Positions 17,244 to 27,127 of a DNA stretch of 64,000 nucleotides are shown here, in pieces. Every line of letters starts with the position of its first letter. The stretch's first letter is position 1. Origin of the DNA: Picosynechococcus sp. PCC 7117 (lineage in GTDB: Bacteria; Cyanobacteriota; Cyanobacteriia; Cyanobacteriales; MRBY01); NCBI RefSeq assembly GCF_001693275.1, contig NZ_CP016477.1, positions 124,001-188,000 on the forward strand, in the 5' to 3' direction. The position numbers were made by a program, and so were the translations under genes. Under the pieces are notes generated by a model. That model was not told where the DNA came from, did not search any database, and saw nothing but the letters and a program-made list of their open reading frames with translations.

Positions 17244-18845
17244 TTAACGACGCTTAAGCTTACCTTTGATGCGCTGCCAAAAAATCTCTAACTCTGGCAA
17301 TTTCAACAAACTCGCAAGGCTAAAGAAAATAACCAAAGAAAAGGCGATCGCCACGAATAATTCCAAGCCCTGCACATAGAGGTTTTGGCCGAAACTCAAG
17401 GATTCTACCCCCAGCGAAATTCCCCAGCTTACAAATCCAGCGGCGATCGCTGCCCCCGTTAAGCCCAGCAAATTCAAGCCCCATTCTCCCAAGGGCAATC
17501 CGCCGAGGCGACGATTTAAGATCCCAAGCATCATAATGATCGAAAAAACATTGACCCCAATCGTGGCAAAGACCAAACCCGGCGTCTGGAATTGGTTCAC
17601 CAAAATAAAATCTAAAAACCCATTCAAAAAGATATTAAAAACACTAATCCGTGACGGCGTGACCCCATCCCCCAAGCCATAGAAAACCCGCACCAACACA
17701 TCCCGTCCCAGGTAGAAAAACATCCCTATCCCATAGGCCATCAAAACCGGAGCAACGATGGCCGTCGCTTCCGCCGCAAAAGCATTGTATTCGTAGATAA
17801 TCCGGATAATCGTCCGCGCCTGGGAGACAAAAATTGCACTCAGGGGCAACATCGAAAGGGCCGTGAGCAACAAACCCTGACGAATGCGAATCTTTAAATC
17901 ATCCCAATTTTCTGGGGCCGCCAACCGCGAAAACACAGGCAACAACGGTACCAAAATCATGTTGGAAATAATCCCCAAGGGCGTGAGGACGATGAAATTG
18001 GCATAGCGCATCGCCGCCGCCGCACTCTCAATGTAGGAGGCAAAATACATATCCGTATAAACATTGATATGCAGCATCCCCGAAGACAAGGTGGCGGGCA
18101 ACATCACCCGCATCACATCCTTCACCCCTGGAATATTCAGATCCAATCGAGGCCGCAGAGTCCCCAAACCCGATTTCCACTGAGCAAACACCTGGGCGAG
18201 CCACTGCCAAACCGCACCAACGAGGGTCGTTCCAGCGAGGACAATACAGCCCAACTGCATATATTCGGGGGCGCTGGCCTGTTCCCCCAAAATCCAGATC
18301 AAGCTGCCGACCCCGATCACCACACTGAGGCTCGAAAACAACGGGCTAATCCCCGGTAGCCAATATTGATCCGAGGCATTTAACACCCCGAAACCAATGC
18401 CAATCAGACCCGCAAAGACCGCCAACGGAGCCATAATCTGCAACTGCAAAATCGCCAACTCCCGCACCGTTCCCTCTAAGCCTGGGGCTACCAAGTCAAT
18501 GAAAAATCCCGCAAAGACCACCAGCAAAACGGTGATCAACAGGAGTCCCCCCGTCACCAGGGTAGAAACCGTTTCTACGAGGGGCGCAGCATCTTTTTGA
18601 TCTCGCTTGGCCAAGATACTCACGAGGGCACTGTGGAACGGCCCATTGATTCCCCCCAACAGAATGAGCAAAAAGCCCGGAATAATGTAGGCATAGGCAT
18701 AGGCATCGACCACTGGCCCCACCCCAAATGCCCGGGCGATCGCCTGCTCTCGCACCAAGCCGAATACCTTACTAATCAGGGTGGCGATCGCCACAACCCC
18801 CGCAATACCAGCTAGCGAACGAGACTTTCGAGGAGAATCAGTCAC
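17244..18845 (-). CDS. murJ: lipid II flippase MurJ (MviN)
   Basis: 533-aa polytopic membrane protein of the MOP superfamily, about 14 helices, that flips lipid-linked peptidoglycan precursor across the inner membrane. Visible: the N-terminal ATLISKVFGLVREQAIARAFG with the conserved Arg, then AYAYIIPGFLLILLGGINGPFHSAL and FYLGRDVLVRVFYGLGDGVTPSRIS. GTG start at 18845. Convergent with the sugar permease (6 bp between stops) and divergent from psbZ. It complements murE in this window. Confidence 0.94.
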   Translation of the reverse strand: MTDSPRKSRSLAGIAGVVAIATLISKVFGLVREQAIARAFGVGPVVDAYAYAYIIPGFLLILLGGINGPFHSALVSILAKRDQKDAAPLVETVSTLVTGGLLLITVLLVVFAGFFIDLVAPGLEGTVRELAILQLQIMAPLAVFAGLIGIGFGVLNASDQYWLPGISPLFSSLSVVIGVGSLIWILGEQASAPEYMQLGCIVLAGTTLVGAVWQWLAQVFAQWKSGLGTLRPRLDLNIPGVKDVMRVMLPATLSSGMLHINVYTDMYFASYIESAAAAMRYANFIVLTPLGIISNMILVPLLPVFSRLAAPENWDDLKIRIRQGLLLTALSMLPLSAIFVSQARTIIRIIYEYNAFAAEATAIVAPVLMAYGIGMFFYLGRDVLVRVFYGLGDGVTPSRISVFNIFLNGFLDFILVNQFQTPGLVFATIGVNVFSIIMMLGILNRRLGGLPLGEWGLNLLGLTGAAIAAGFVSWGISLGVESLSFGQNLYVQGLELFVAIAFSLVIFFSLASLLKLPELEIFWQRIKGKLKRR

Positions 18846-19066
18846 AATCTTTTAGGAATTTAAAAAACACAATAAAAAGCGAAAAGCTTTCCCATTCTCA
18901 CCGAGAATGCCTTCTTTGAGAATCACTTGCGGCCCCATCTACCAGAGAAGGTCAATTTTCTGGTAGCTTACTATAAACAATGAAAACTTTAGGATTTTCA
19001 AAACCCTATTTGGCATCCTAAGCCCATAAACCCCATTTGCTTGCTGTCTTGGGAGAATTTTAAAAA

Positions 19067-19255
19067 ATGACTATTTTATTTCAACTTGCCCTTGCTGCCC
19101 TCGTGGCCCTTTCGTTCCTGATGGTAATTGGTGTTCCCGTTGCCTATGCTTCCCCCACCAACTGGGAACAGTCCAAATCCTTGATTTTTGTCGGTTCCAT
19201 TGCTTGGACTGTTCTGGTCATTGCCGTCGGTGTCCTGAATTTTTTCGTGATCTAA
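19067..19255 (+). CDS. psbZ: photosystem II protein PsbZ (Ycf9)
   Basis: 62-aa thylakoid protein with two transmembrane helices: [26 protein letters not shown], a short lumen/stroma loop [12 protein letters not shown], and [19 protein letters not shown]. Length and sequence match the PsbZ family, which stabilises the PSII core-antenna contact. GGGAG lies 11 bases upstream of the ATG. Followed by a strong terminator, so it is probably monocistronic. Confidence 0.97.
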   Translation: MTILFQLALAALVALSFLMVIGVPVAYASPTNWEQSKSLIFVGSIAWTVLVIAVGVLNFFVI

Positions 19256-19303
19256 CCACGCATATTCCTATGTCTGGCGATCAGGACGGCCCTGATCTCC
19301 CCC

Positions 19304-19357
19304 AAGGTGCAATCTTCTGCGTTGGCAACCTCAACGTGATTGCACCTTAATTTTTTT
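19304..19357 (+). terminator. strong Rho-independent terminator after psbZ
   Basis: Perfect 11-bp arms AAGGTGCAATC (19304-19314) and GATTGCACCTT (19338-19348), with a loop that can itself pair (GTTG/CAAC), followed by a T tract. Confidence 0.9.
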
Positions 19358-19397
19358 ATTAATTTCCCCCTTTACACCTTTTCTCTACAAATCCATT

Positions 19398-19874
19398 ATG
19401 GCTACCTTTGAAGGAACCTATAACGACAACACCCAAGCGCTCAAATTGGCGATCGTCATCGGTCGTTTCAATGACCTGGTAACAAGCAAGCTCCTCGCAG
19501 GCTGCCAAGACTGTCTCCGTCGCCATGGAGTCAATACCGATCCAGAAGGAGCGCAAATCGATTACATTTGGGTGCCCGGCTGTTTTGAAATTTCCCTAGT
19601 CGCCAAAAAACTGGCCGATTCTGGTAAATACGATGCCATCATTTGTCTTGGGGCGGTGATTCGGGGCGATACTCCCCACTTTGATTACGTTGCGGCTGAA
19701 GTTTCCAAGGGAGTTGCGGCGGCGGCATTCCAAACGGGCGTACCGGTTATTTTTGGCGTCCTGACCACAGATACCATGCAGCAGGCCCTCGAACGAGCCG
19801 GGATTAAGAATAACCTCGGTTGGGGCTACGCTCTCAGTGCTTTAGAAATGGCGAGTCTGATGGGAAAGATTTAA
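19398..19874 (+). CDS. ribH: 6,7-dimethyl-8-ribityllumazine synthase
   Basis: Penultimate enzyme of riboflavin biosynthesis; condenses 5-amino-6-ribitylaminouracil with 3,4-dihydroxy-2-butanone 4-phosphate. The 158-aa protein has [31 protein letters not shown], the [15 protein letters not shown] block containing the catalytic His, and [20 protein letters not shown] at 19398 follows the psbZ terminator. Just after the stop, CGTTGG and CCAACG can pair around a HIP1 octamer, but without a T tract. Confidence 0.97.
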   Translation: MATFEGTYNDNTQALKLAIVIGRFNDLVTSKLLAGCQDCLRRHGVNTDPEGAQIDYIWVPGCFEISLVAKKLADSGKYDAIICLGAVIRGDTPHFDYVAAEVSKGVAAAAFQTGVPVIFGVLTTDTMQQALERAGIKNNLGWGYALSALEMASLMGKI

Positions 19875-19922
19875 GCGTTGGGGCGATCGCCAACGGGATC
19901 TCAAAAAAAATCAACGAGACCC

Positions 19923-19951
19923 TTGACATCTTCGTTTTTTCTTGGCATAGT
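19923..19951 (+). promoter_or_regulatory. putative promoter of tRNA-Gly
   Basis: TTGACA (19923-19928, perfect -35) and CATAGT (19946-19951, -10-like) with a 17-bp spacer, about 22 bp before the tRNA. Consensus match only. Confidence 0.55.
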
Positions 19952-19973
19952 TGTATACGTGCTCAGCACGCAA

Positions 19974-20045
19974 GCGGGTATAGCTCAGCGGTAGAGCGTC
20001 ACCTTGCCAAGGTGAATGTCGCGCGTTCGAATCGCGTTACCCGCT
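19974..20045 (+). tRNA. tRNA-Gly (GCC)
   Basis: Full cloverleaf of 72 nt. Acceptor arms GCGGGTA/TACCCGC with discriminator T, D arm GCTC-AGCGGTA-GAGC, anticodon stem TCACC/GGTGA with loop TTGCCAA (anticodon GCC, reading GGC/GGU), and T arm GCGCG-TTCGAAT-CGCGT. CCA is not encoded. Confidence 0.97.
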
Positions 20046-20217
20046 TAACTAAAAAACTAATCAAACAATAAAATAACCTCATCATTGGCCTGGTACAATC
20101 GTTGCGATTTGCTATAGACTGTCTGGAATATTCGAGCACATTTGTTAAACTGGCTCCGAATCAAAGATTGCGATGAGCCATATCGCTTAATTCGAGCCAT
20201 GCTTAGAGGATTTCGGC

Positions 20218-22629
20218 GTGTTTAATTTTGTCAGAAAGTCAGTGTCTCAACCCCTAGAAGACAACACCAATCAATTGCAGAGTGGGTCACAACCTGGGGC
20301 TAGCTCTGACCATGACTTACAAGGTGCTGAAAGGGTAGCCATGGACGGGGGAGAATTACCACAAACCATTACAGATAACGGCGCATCACCCCAAAAGCCA
20401 CAGCGAAAATCAAAAAGACGACGTTGGCGGCTTTGGCTATTGGCGGGACTTGTGCTTGGGGTTGGCAGTGGCAGTTTTCTTATCTACCGGGGCTGGCAGG
20501 AACTAGAGGCACTGGTACCGGAAAATGTCGATGAAATCTTAATTTATACACGTCCGGGTACCCTCACCATTCAAGCAGCCGATGGCAGTGTCATTGAAGA
20601 GGTAGGGCCTGTTTCCCATGATCGGGTCAAAATCTGGGCCGTACCAACGACTTTAACCGAGGCGTTTATTGCCAGTGAAGACCGACGCTTCTATGAACAT
20701 TTTGGGGTGGATTTACAGGGGGTCGCACGGGCCGCCTACATGAACTTTCGGGCAGGCAGAGTCGTAGAAGGGGGCAGTAGCATTACGCAGCAGGTGGCGC
20801 GTATTGTCTTTTTGAACCAGGAAATGACCCTAGCGCGTAAGGTCAAGGAAATGCGCTTGGCAACAAAATTAGAAGAACAGTTCTCCAAGGAGCAGATCCT
20901 AGAAAGTTATCTAAATTTAGTTTATCTAGGCTCCGGGGCCTATGGTGTCTCGGATGCGGCTTGGGTTTATTTTGGTAAAAATTTAGAAGAATTGACCCTA
21001 GGGGAAACGGCGATGATTGCGGGTTTAGCGCCAGCCCCCAGTTTATATTCACCGTTTGTTAATCTCCAGGCGGCGACGGTGCGGCGGGATCAGGTGCTAG
21101 AGCGGATGTGGGAAGAGGGTTATATTTCTCAGGCCGAGTATGAAACGGCGATCGCCACCCCCATTGAAACGAATCGGCAAACGCCCCAACGTTTACTGCG
21201 CAAATACCCCTATTTTGCTGATTATGTGAAGGCAGAACTGAAACGGTACCTTTCCCCAGAGCAGTTGGAAACGGGCAGTTTTGTCATTGAAACGACCTTA
21301 AATCCTCAATGGCAGGAGTGGTCAGAGGCGGTTGTGGCGGAAGGAATTACGAACTACGGACGTTATCAACGCTTTGAACAGGCGGCGATGGTGAGCATCG
21401 ATCCCCGCAGTGGCCAGATTAAAACGATGGTTGGGGGTTTAGATTTTGAAAATAATCAATATAACCGCGTCACCCAAGCCCAACGGCAACCGGGTTCGAC
21501 CTTCAAAATGTTTGTCTATGCAGCGGCGATCGCCTCTGGGATGTCTCCCAATGCAACCTATGTTGACCAAGAATTTGCCATTGATGGCTACCGTCCGAAA
21601 AACTATTCCGGTACCGTCAGCAATCAAGCCGTTTCCCTCACAGAAGCTCTGACAAAATCGATCAATACCATCGCCCTGAGTGTGATGCTTGATGTGGGTT
21701 GGGACCCGATCATTAATCTCGCCCACCGCATGGGCGTTGAATCGGAGATGAAGCCCACCTATTCCCTAGCTCTGGGAGCCTGGGAAGTGAATTTACTAGA
21801 GCTAACCGCCGCCTATGGCACCCTCGCAAATGGTGGCGCTTATCAGCCTGTGTATGGCATTAGTCGAATTCTTGATCGCAATGGCAAGGTCGTTTACCAA
21901 GCGAACCGCAAACCGATCCAAGCCATTGATTCTGATAGTGCCGCCATCATGACCTATATGCTGCGAAATGTCGTGAGTAGCGGTACCGGCAGCCAAGCGA
22001 ATATTGGTCGTCCGGTGGCCGGGAAAACAGGCACCTCTGATCAGGCGCGAGACCTGTGGTTTATTGGTTACATCCCCCAAATGGTAACAGGGGTTTGGCT
22101 CGGCAATGACGATAATAAACCCACCTGGGGAGCCAGTAGTACGGCGGCGCGCCTTTGGGGTGATGCAATGCGTCAAATTGCGGCGGCCATGACGGTGGAA
22201 GATTTTCCCAAATTACCAAATTTGAATAATCGCGTCGGTTCTATTGCCGCAGAACCAATCCAAGGGGGCGCGAAAAAAACGAAGGTCGTTGCCACAGATA
22301 CAGAAGAAAAAACCAGCACCACAAATTCAGAAGCACAAGAGACCACGGAAGCATCCTCTGATGAGCGCCCAACCCCAGAGGCAGCGGCGACAACACCGAC
22401 GAACAATGATAATAAAGCTGTGGTCGACAATGAAATTAAGCCCCCAGCACCGGCCTTTGACTTCACTGATCCGGCGGATACTGTACCTCCCCTTGCCCCC
22501 TTACCGAGGAATAATCGACCTGCATCCACCGCAACGCCACCGAGTCCGCCTGCGGCCCCGAGACCAGCTCCTACGAATGTTGATGTGCCGGCTCCCCCTG
22601 TCATTCAAAAGAAGGAAACAGCTCCCTAG
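20218..22629 (+). CDS. class A penicillin-binding protein 1 (peptidoglycan glycosyltransferase/transpeptidase)
   Basis: 803-aa bifunctional cell-wall synthase. A cytoplasmic basic stretch (KSKRRRWRL) and one membrane anchor (WLLAGLVLGVGSGSFLIY, about 83-100) precede the GT51 domain: SEDRRFYEHFGVDLQG with the catalytic Glu, then EGGSSITQQVAR. The transpeptidase domain has SxxK in QPGSTFKMF, SxN in KSINTIA, and KTGTSDQARD. The C-terminal ~150 residues are low-complexity Thr/Pro/Ala-rich, often seen in cyanobacterial PBP1. GTG start at 20218; the next in-frame ATG is 41 codons in and would still keep the membrane anchor. Its stop overlaps the convergent regulator by 4 bp. Confidence 0.94.
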   Translation: MFNFVRKSVSQPLEDNTNQLQSGSQPGASSDHDLQGAERVAMDGGELPQTITDNGASPQKPQRKSKRRRWRLWLLAGLVLGVGSGSFLIYRGWQELEALVPENVDEILIYTRPGTLTIQAADGSVIEEVGPVSHDRVKIWAVPTTLTEAFIASEDRRFYEHFGVDLQGVARAAYMNFRAGRVVEGGSSITQQVARIVFLNQEMTLARKVKEMRLATKLEEQFSKEQILESYLNLVYLGSGAYGVSDAAWVYFGKNLEELTLGETAMIAGLAPAPSLYSPFVNLQAATVRRDQVLERMWEEGYISQAEYETAIATPIETNRQTPQRLLRKYPYFADYVKAELKRYLSPEQLETGSFVIETTLNPQWQEWSEAVVAEGITNYGRYQRFEQAAMVSIDPRSGQIKTMVGGLDFENNQYNRVTQAQRQPGSTFKMFVYAAAIASGMSPNATYVDQEFAIDGYRPKNYSGTVSNQAVSLTEALTKSINTIALSVMLDVGWDPIINLAHRMGVESEMKPTYSLALGAWEVNLLELTAAYGTLANGGAYQPVYGISRILDRNGKVVYQANRKPIQAIDSDSAAIMTYMLRNVVSSGTGSQANIGRPVAGKTGTSDQARDLWFIGYIPQMVTGVWLGNDDNKPTWGASSTAARLWGDAMRQIAAAMTVEDFPKLPNLNNRVGSIAAEPIQGGAKKTKVVATDTEEKTSTTNSEAQETTEASSDERPTPEAAATTPTNNDNKAVVDNEIKPPAPAFDFTDPADTVPPLAPLPRNNRPASTATPPSPPAAPRPAPTNVDVPAPPVIQKKETAP

Positions 22630-23309
22630 GTATTCTGCTCGCCAAAGTAATATCCTTTTCCGTAGATGGTGTGGATTAGAGGGCGATCGCCTTTTGCTTC
22701 TACCTTGCGTCGTAGCAAGCGTACCAGAGCCGCCAGCACATTACTGCTGGGAGATTCATCGCCATCTTGCCAGAGGTGTTGATAAATTTGCTCGTGGGTC
22801 AGGAGTTGAGCTGGGTGCTCCATAAAATAGCTCAGGAGTTGCAACTCCCGATCCGAGAGGCGAATGGCCCGGCCAGCACGGTAGGCCATTTGGTTGGCGA
22901 TATCTAATTCGAGATCGGCAATCTTTAAACGATTAGGTGGCTCTCCCCCCGGCGATCGCCTTAATAACGCCCGCACCCGGGCCAGCAGTTCCCGCAACTC
23001 AAAGGGCTTGACTAAATAATCATCGGCACCAGCATCCAGACCAGAAACCCGGTCGTCCACCGTATCCTTGGCCGTTAAAAATAAAATAGGCGTTGTGCGG
23101 CCTAGCGATCGCACCCGTTGGCAGATTTCAACCCCCGAATATTGCGGCAACATCCAATCCAAAATCAGTAGATCATACTCTTGATCGCAGGCCAGTTCTA
23201 ACCCCTGCTGGCCAGTTTCTGCCAATGCCACGGTATGCCCTTCCCGTTGGAGCACTTGGCTAAGGGCGCCCCGTAATTCCCGTTCATCGTCTACCAACAA
23301 AATGCGCAT
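22626..23309 (-). CDS. OmpR/PhoB family DNA-binding response regulator
   Basis: 227-aa two-component regulator. Receiver domain MRILLVDDERELRGALSQVL with the acidic pair DD, phospho-acceptor Asp51 in LLILDWMLPQYSG, Thr in LFLTAKD and Lys in YLVKPFELREL. It is followed by a winged-helix DNA-binding domain (LSDRELQLLSYFMEHPAQLLTHEQIYQHLW, then HTIYGKGYYFG). It resembles the cyanobacterial RppA/NrsR group, which responds to redox or metal signals, but that is not certain. No kinase gene is adjacent. ATG at 23309 is used because the receiver begins there. Confidence 0.92.
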   Translation of the reverse strand: MRILLVDDERELRGALSQVLQREGHTVALAETGQQGLELACDQEYDLLILDWMLPQYSGVEICQRVRSLGRTTPILFLTAKDTVDDRVSGLDAGADDYLVKPFELRELLARVRALLRRSPGGEPPNRLKIADLELDIANQMAYRAGRAIRLSDRELQLLSYFMEHPAQLLTHEQIYQHLWQDGDESPSSNVLAALVRLLRRKVEAKGDRPLIHTIYGKGYYFGEQNT

Positions 23310-23391
23310 GGTTACTTCCAAAACACCTTGATTCCCATTATTCCCGAAGAAGGAAACCTGACCCAAGGCGATCGCCGACCATTTTCCCAAT

Positions 23392-23410
23392 AAAAAAGGA
23401 AGCAGCTTCC
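23392..23410 (-). terminator. probable terminator downstream of the DUF4278 gene
   Basis: On the minus strand GGAAG-CTG-CTTCC is followed by six T (complement of 23392-23397). It lies about 105 bp after the DUF4278 stop. Confidence 0.5.
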
Positions 23411-23514
23411 GTCTACTTCCAACTAATATTCATTATTCTTACTGTTACGACTACTGGGGAGATTTACCTTGTTCCATCACCAGAGTCAGAAAGAGTTTAA
23501 ATCAAAATCACAAC

Positions 23515-23928
23515 TTACACCGAGGATAAAGCATTAGATTCCTGTTGCAGCAAGGTAATCAGTTGTTCGTCCCCCTGGGCTTGGGCCGTGTGGATCCGCC
23601 GTTCTAAGCTGCGGCGCATATTTTCTAGGTGCACACGCCGGGCGTCTTGACCCATTAATTTAGAGAGCTGTGGGACTCGTACCGGACAAGCTGCAGCGGC
23701 CGCTTCCTGTTGCTGTTGGGCCGTCGCTTTAACCACAGGTTGCTGAATCGCGTAGGTGCCACTCCGATAGTGGAGGAGTACTGACTCAACATCCGGACGA
23801 TCAACTGTTTGCGTTACACAGTGTCGCCGCACCGTTTGTCCACGATAACGACCTAAGATATCCCCTTCTGTCACTTCTAAGGTTGCGGGAAGAGAATCAT
23901 AGGAAACACCACGATATGTCAATTTCAT
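23515..23928 (-). CDS. DUF4278 domain-containing protein
   Basis: 137-aa cyanobacterial protein. The N-terminus MKLTYRGVSYDSLPATLEVTEG and RYRGQTVRRH match the short DUF4278 domain, whose function is unknown. A later LHYRSGTYA is a second strand of that domain; the rest is Gln/Ala-rich, then helical and charged (ENMRRSLERRIHTAQAQGDEQLITLLQQE). ATG at 23928 has a strong GAGGAA Shine-Dalgarno, preferred over an upstream in-frame start at 23952. Small, hydrophilic and probably cytoplasmic. Confidence 0.82.
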   Translation of the reverse strand: MKLTYRGVSYDSLPATLEVTEGDILGRYRGQTVRRHCVTQTVDRPDVESVLLHYRSGTYAIQQPVVKATAQQQQEAAAAACPVRVPQLSKLMGQDARRVHLENMRRSLERRIHTAQAQGDEQLITLLQQESNALSSV

Positions 23929-24051
23929 AGAGATTTCCTCACTGTGCCTCAAAACTTTTTTCTGTAACTATTGTTACATTAATTCCTAAATTTTCTCGAA
24001 AAAATCAGAAAAACTTAAGGATTCTACTTAGATTGCGTATAACCAAACCAC

Positions 24052-24074
24052 AAAAAAGGAGCCCGAAAGCTCCT
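24052..24074 (-). terminator. terminator of clpC
   Basis: Minus strand: AGGAGC-TTTCGG-GCTCCT followed by TTTTTT. Located about 60 bp after the clpC stop. Confidence 0.85.
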
Positions 24075-24134
24075 CTTGGCATCTTAGGTTTTAATTAACG
24101 TTAGGGTTATCGACAGGCTATGGATTGGTCACAG

Positions 24135-26600
24135 TTAACCAGGTTGCTTGGCTAATTCCAAAGGTTTTGCCGCTTTACTGACGGCCACTTTACCTTCTTC
24201 ATTGATGTCAACGATCGCCGTATCACCAGAACCAACGCGGCCAGAAAGAATTTCCTCAGCGAGGACATCCTCTAACAGGCGCATAATCGCGCGACGTAAT
24301 GGACGGGCACCATAGGATGGGTTGTAGCCTTCTTCCACGAGTCGCTCCTTAAACTTGTCGGTAACTTGCAACTCAATTTCCTGCTCAGTCAGGCGCTTGA
24401 AGACGTCCTTAAGGAGGATTTCGGAGATTTCTTTAACCTCTTCTTTGTTGAGTTGGCGGAAGACAATAATCTCATCGAGACGGTTGAGGAACTCTGGACG
24501 GAAGTATTGCTTGAGTTCTTCGTTGACCAGGGAACGGATCCGGTTGTACTGGGATTCTGCCGCATCTTCGCCAAATTCGAAGCCGAGGCCACCGCCACCT
24601 TTTTCAATGACCTTAGAGCCAATGTTGGAGGTCAGGATAATCAAGGTGTTCTTGAAGTCCACGGTGCGCCCCTTCGCGTCGGTCAAACGTCCATCTTCAA
24701 GGATTTGCAGCAGCATGTTGAAGATGTCGGGGTGGGCTTTCTCGATTTCGTCAAAGAGAATGACTGTGTAAGGGCGACGACGGACGGCTTCGGTTAACTG
24801 ACCCCCTTCGTTGTAGCCGACGTAGCCGGGAGGGGAACCAATTAATTTAGAAACGGTGTGCCGCTCCATGAACTCGGACATGTCGAGGCGAATCATCGCA
24901 TCTTCAGAACCGAAGAAGTAGGCAGCTAAAGCCTTGGTTAATTCGGTTTTACCAACCCCAGTGGGGCCAGAGAAGACGAAGCTGGCAATGGGACGGTTGG
25001 GGTTTTTCAAGCCAACACGGGCCCGACGAATGGCGCGGGATACAGCTTTAACGGCATCTTCTTGACCAATGAGCCGCTGGTGCAGGGTATCCTCCATGTT
25101 GAGGAGTTTGGTGGATTCGCTCTCGGTGAGTTTGTTGAGGGGAACCCCTGTCCAAGAGGCGACGATGTGGGCGATTTCTTCGGCATCAACCACGGCATCG
25201 ATGTCGCTATTTTTCTCTTTTTGGCTGGCGGCGATCGCCCGAATTTCGGTTTTGATTTCCATTTCGCGATCGCGCAATTCACCCGCTTTATCGAAGTCTT
25301 GGGAGCGCACCGCTTCATCCTTTTGCTTCAGGACATCGCGCAATTCTTTATCGAGTTCCTTGGCTTCAGGGGGCAGTTGGGAATTAATCAACCGAACACG
25401 GGAACCCGCTTCATCGATCAAGTCAATGGCTTTGTCGGGCAAGAAGCGATCGCTGATGTAACGGTCGGCTAATTTTGCCGCTGCATCGAGGGCTTCATCA
25501 AGGATTTTGAGCTTGTGGTGCTGTTCATAGCGTTCCCGCAGACCAAAGAGAATTTCGATGGTTTCTTCGACGGAAGGTTCACCAACCATTACGGGTTGGA
25601 AGCGCCGTTCTAAGGCTGCATCCCGCTCAATGTGCTTGCGATATTCATCAAGGGTGGTGGCACCGATACATTGCAGTTCACCACGGGCGAGGGCAGGCTT
25701 GAGGATATTGGCGGCATCGATCGCCCCTTCCGCAGCACCCGCACCGATTAGGGTATGAACTTCGTCAATCACCAGGATCACATTCCCGGCTTGGCGAATT
25801 TCGTCCATGATTTTTTTGAGGCGTTCTTCAAATTCACCCCGGTATTTCGTGCCCGCAACCAGCAAACCAATATCGAGGGTGACAACGCGCTTTTCTTCGA
25901 GAATGTCAGGCACATCCCCATTGGAAATTCTTTGGGCCAGACCTTCGGCGATCGCCGTTTTCCCGACCCCTGGTTCGCCAATCAGTACCGGATTATTTTT
26001 CGTGCGGCGACCAAGGATTTGAATTACTCGTTCAATTTCATTTTGACGACCAACGACGGGATCAAGCTTACTGTCTTTGGCCAGTTGGGTCAGATTCGAG
26101 CCGAATTCATCTAGGGTCGGCGTCTTATTGCTCCGGGAAGAACCGCCACCCGCTGCGACTTCTGCGGTCTCACCGAGCATCCGGATTACCTGGGTACGTA
26201 CCTTGGAGAGGTCAACCCCTAAATTTTCGAGGACTCTGGCAGCAACTCCTTCCCCTTCACGGATTAAGCCTAGTAACAAATGCTCCGTACCAATATAGTT
26301 GTGACCCAATTGGCGAGCTTCTTCGAGGGAGAGTTCTAAAACCCGTTTTGCCCTGGGCGTGAACGGAATTTCAACGGCCACAAAGCCAGAACCCCGCCCG
26401 ATAATTTTCTCTACCTCAATGCGGGCATCCTTGAGATTAACCCCCATAGACCGGAGTACCTTAGCGGCAACGCCAGTCCCCTCACCAATGAGACCGAGGA
26501 GGATTTGCTCCGTACCAACGAAGTTGTGACCAAGGCGACGCGCTTCCTCTTGGGCGAGCATAATCACCTTAATAGCTTTTTCTGTGAAGCGTTCAAACAT
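24135..26600 (-). CDS. clpC: ATP-dependent Clp protease ATP-binding subunit ClpC
   Basis: 821-aa HSP100 unfoldase that feeds substrates to ClpP. Order: two N-terminal Clp repeats ([24 protein letters not shown] and [20 protein letters not shown]), AAA+ domain 1 with [13 protein letters not shown] and [11 protein letters not shown], a UVR-type middle region ([20 protein letters not shown] and [12 protein letters not shown]), AAA+ domain 2 with [15 protein letters not shown], and the ClpP-binding loop near GGGLGFEF. In cyanobacteria and plastids ClpC is the main, usually essential, chaperone partner. ATG at 26600. A clear terminator follows. Confidence 0.97.
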   Translation of the reverse strand: MFERFTEKAIKVIMLAQEEARRLGHNFVGTEQILLGLIGEGTGVAAKVLRSMGVNLKDARIEVEKIIGRGSGFVAVEIPFTPRAKRVLELSLEEARQLGHNYIGTEHLLLGLIREGEGVAARVLENLGVDLSKVRTQVIRMLGETAEVAAGGGSSRSNKTPTLDEFGSNLTQLAKDSKLDPVVGRQNEIERVIQILGRRTKNNPVLIGEPGVGKTAIAEGLAQRISNGDVPDILEEKRVVTLDIGLLVAGTKYRGEFEERLKKIMDEIRQAGNVILVIDEVHTLIGAGAAEGAIDAANILKPALARGELQCIGATTLDEYRKHIERDAALERRFQPVMVGEPSVEETIEILFGLRERYEQHHKLKILDEALDAAAKLADRYISDRFLPDKAIDLIDEAGSRVRLINSQLPPEAKELDKELRDVLKQKDEAVRSQDFDKAGELRDREMEIKTEIRAIAASQKEKNSDIDAVVDAEEIAHIVASWTGVPLNKLTESESTKLLNMEDTLHQRLIGQEDAVKAVSRAIRRARVGLKNPNRPIASFVFSGPTGVGKTELTKALAAYFFGSEDAMIRLDMSEFMERHTVSKLIGSPPGYVGYNEGGQLTEAVRRRPYTVILFDEIEKAHPDIFNMLLQILEDGRLTDAKGRTVDFKNTLIILTSNIGSKVIEKGGGGLGFEFGEDAAESQYNRIRSLVNEELKQYFRPEFLNRLDEIIVFRQLNKEEVKEISEILLKDVFKRLTEQEIELQVTDKFKERLVEEGYNPSYGARPLRRAIMRLLEDVLAEEILSGRVGSGDTAIVDINEEGKVAVSKAAKPLELAKQPG

Positions 26601-26729
26601 GACCTGTTTTTTACCTGCTGCTAGTCCCTATGTAGAGTTGATTCTAGCACAGGGGAAATTTTTGGTTGATGCCTAGAACAATTGATTCTGATACGGTTTC
26701 TCCCCCTTGGCAAGCTCTGGTAACATTCG

Positions 26730-27101
26730 CTACGAACCGACGTTGACGGCGGAAACAGTGAGGCCATACAGGAGCCCAATTTTGAAGACATGCATCAGTT
26801 GAAATAAGAGTCGGCTCTGGGGCGCAGTGGGGTTTGTGGCCGCTTTTTGGGCAATGGTTTGGCGATCGCCTTGTCTATAGTAGAGAAAGTTGATCACTTC
26901 AGCCAAAAAAATGATCCCAATGGCAACTATCGGATCCCAAGCCATGGCTTGACCGACAGCCGGCGGAAAAACCGTCGCAACAAAGTTTCCAAAAAGGAGA
27001 AAAATGGCGAGCAAGGCCATCTTGCGCCATGGATTTTGAAAAAAACTGGTAAATTGCCCAAGGGTTGCCCCCAGGAGGAGATTAAGTCGGGTGCGTTGCA
27101 T
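26730..27101 (-). CDS. ycf20: Ycf20-like protein (DUF565)
   Basis: 123-aa membrane protein. SFFQNPWRKMALLAIFLLFGNFVATVFPPAVGQAMAWD matches the Ycf20/DUF565 pattern (NPWRK, LLFG-F-ATV, GQ-WD) known from cyanobacteria and plastid genomes; FKIGLLYGLTVSAVNVGS is the conserved end. About three hydrophobic segments. A Ycf20 homologue in green algae/plants is linked to non-photochemical quenching; the role here is unproven. It lies 26 bp after the DUF3611 gene, so the two are probably co-transcribed. Confidence 0.85.
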   Translation of the reverse strand: MQRTRLNLLLGATLGQFTSFFQNPWRKMALLAIFLLFGNFVATVFPPAVGQAMAWDPIVAIGIIFLAEVINFLYYRQGDRQTIAQKAATNPTAPQSRLLFQLMHVFKIGLLYGLTVSAVNVGS

Positions 27102-27127
27102 AGGTCACGTCGGGAACGGTGAGGACA

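Noticed and set aside
18893-18909. CATTCTC-ACC-GAGAATG hairpin between murJ and psbZ
   Set aside because: Perfect but short, 3-nt loop, no T tract; no clear role and too common to claim as an operator.
22173-22604. 143-codon Ala/Gly/Val-rich frame antisense to the PBP C-terminus
   Set aside because: Complement of the Thr/Pro-rich tail; low complexity.
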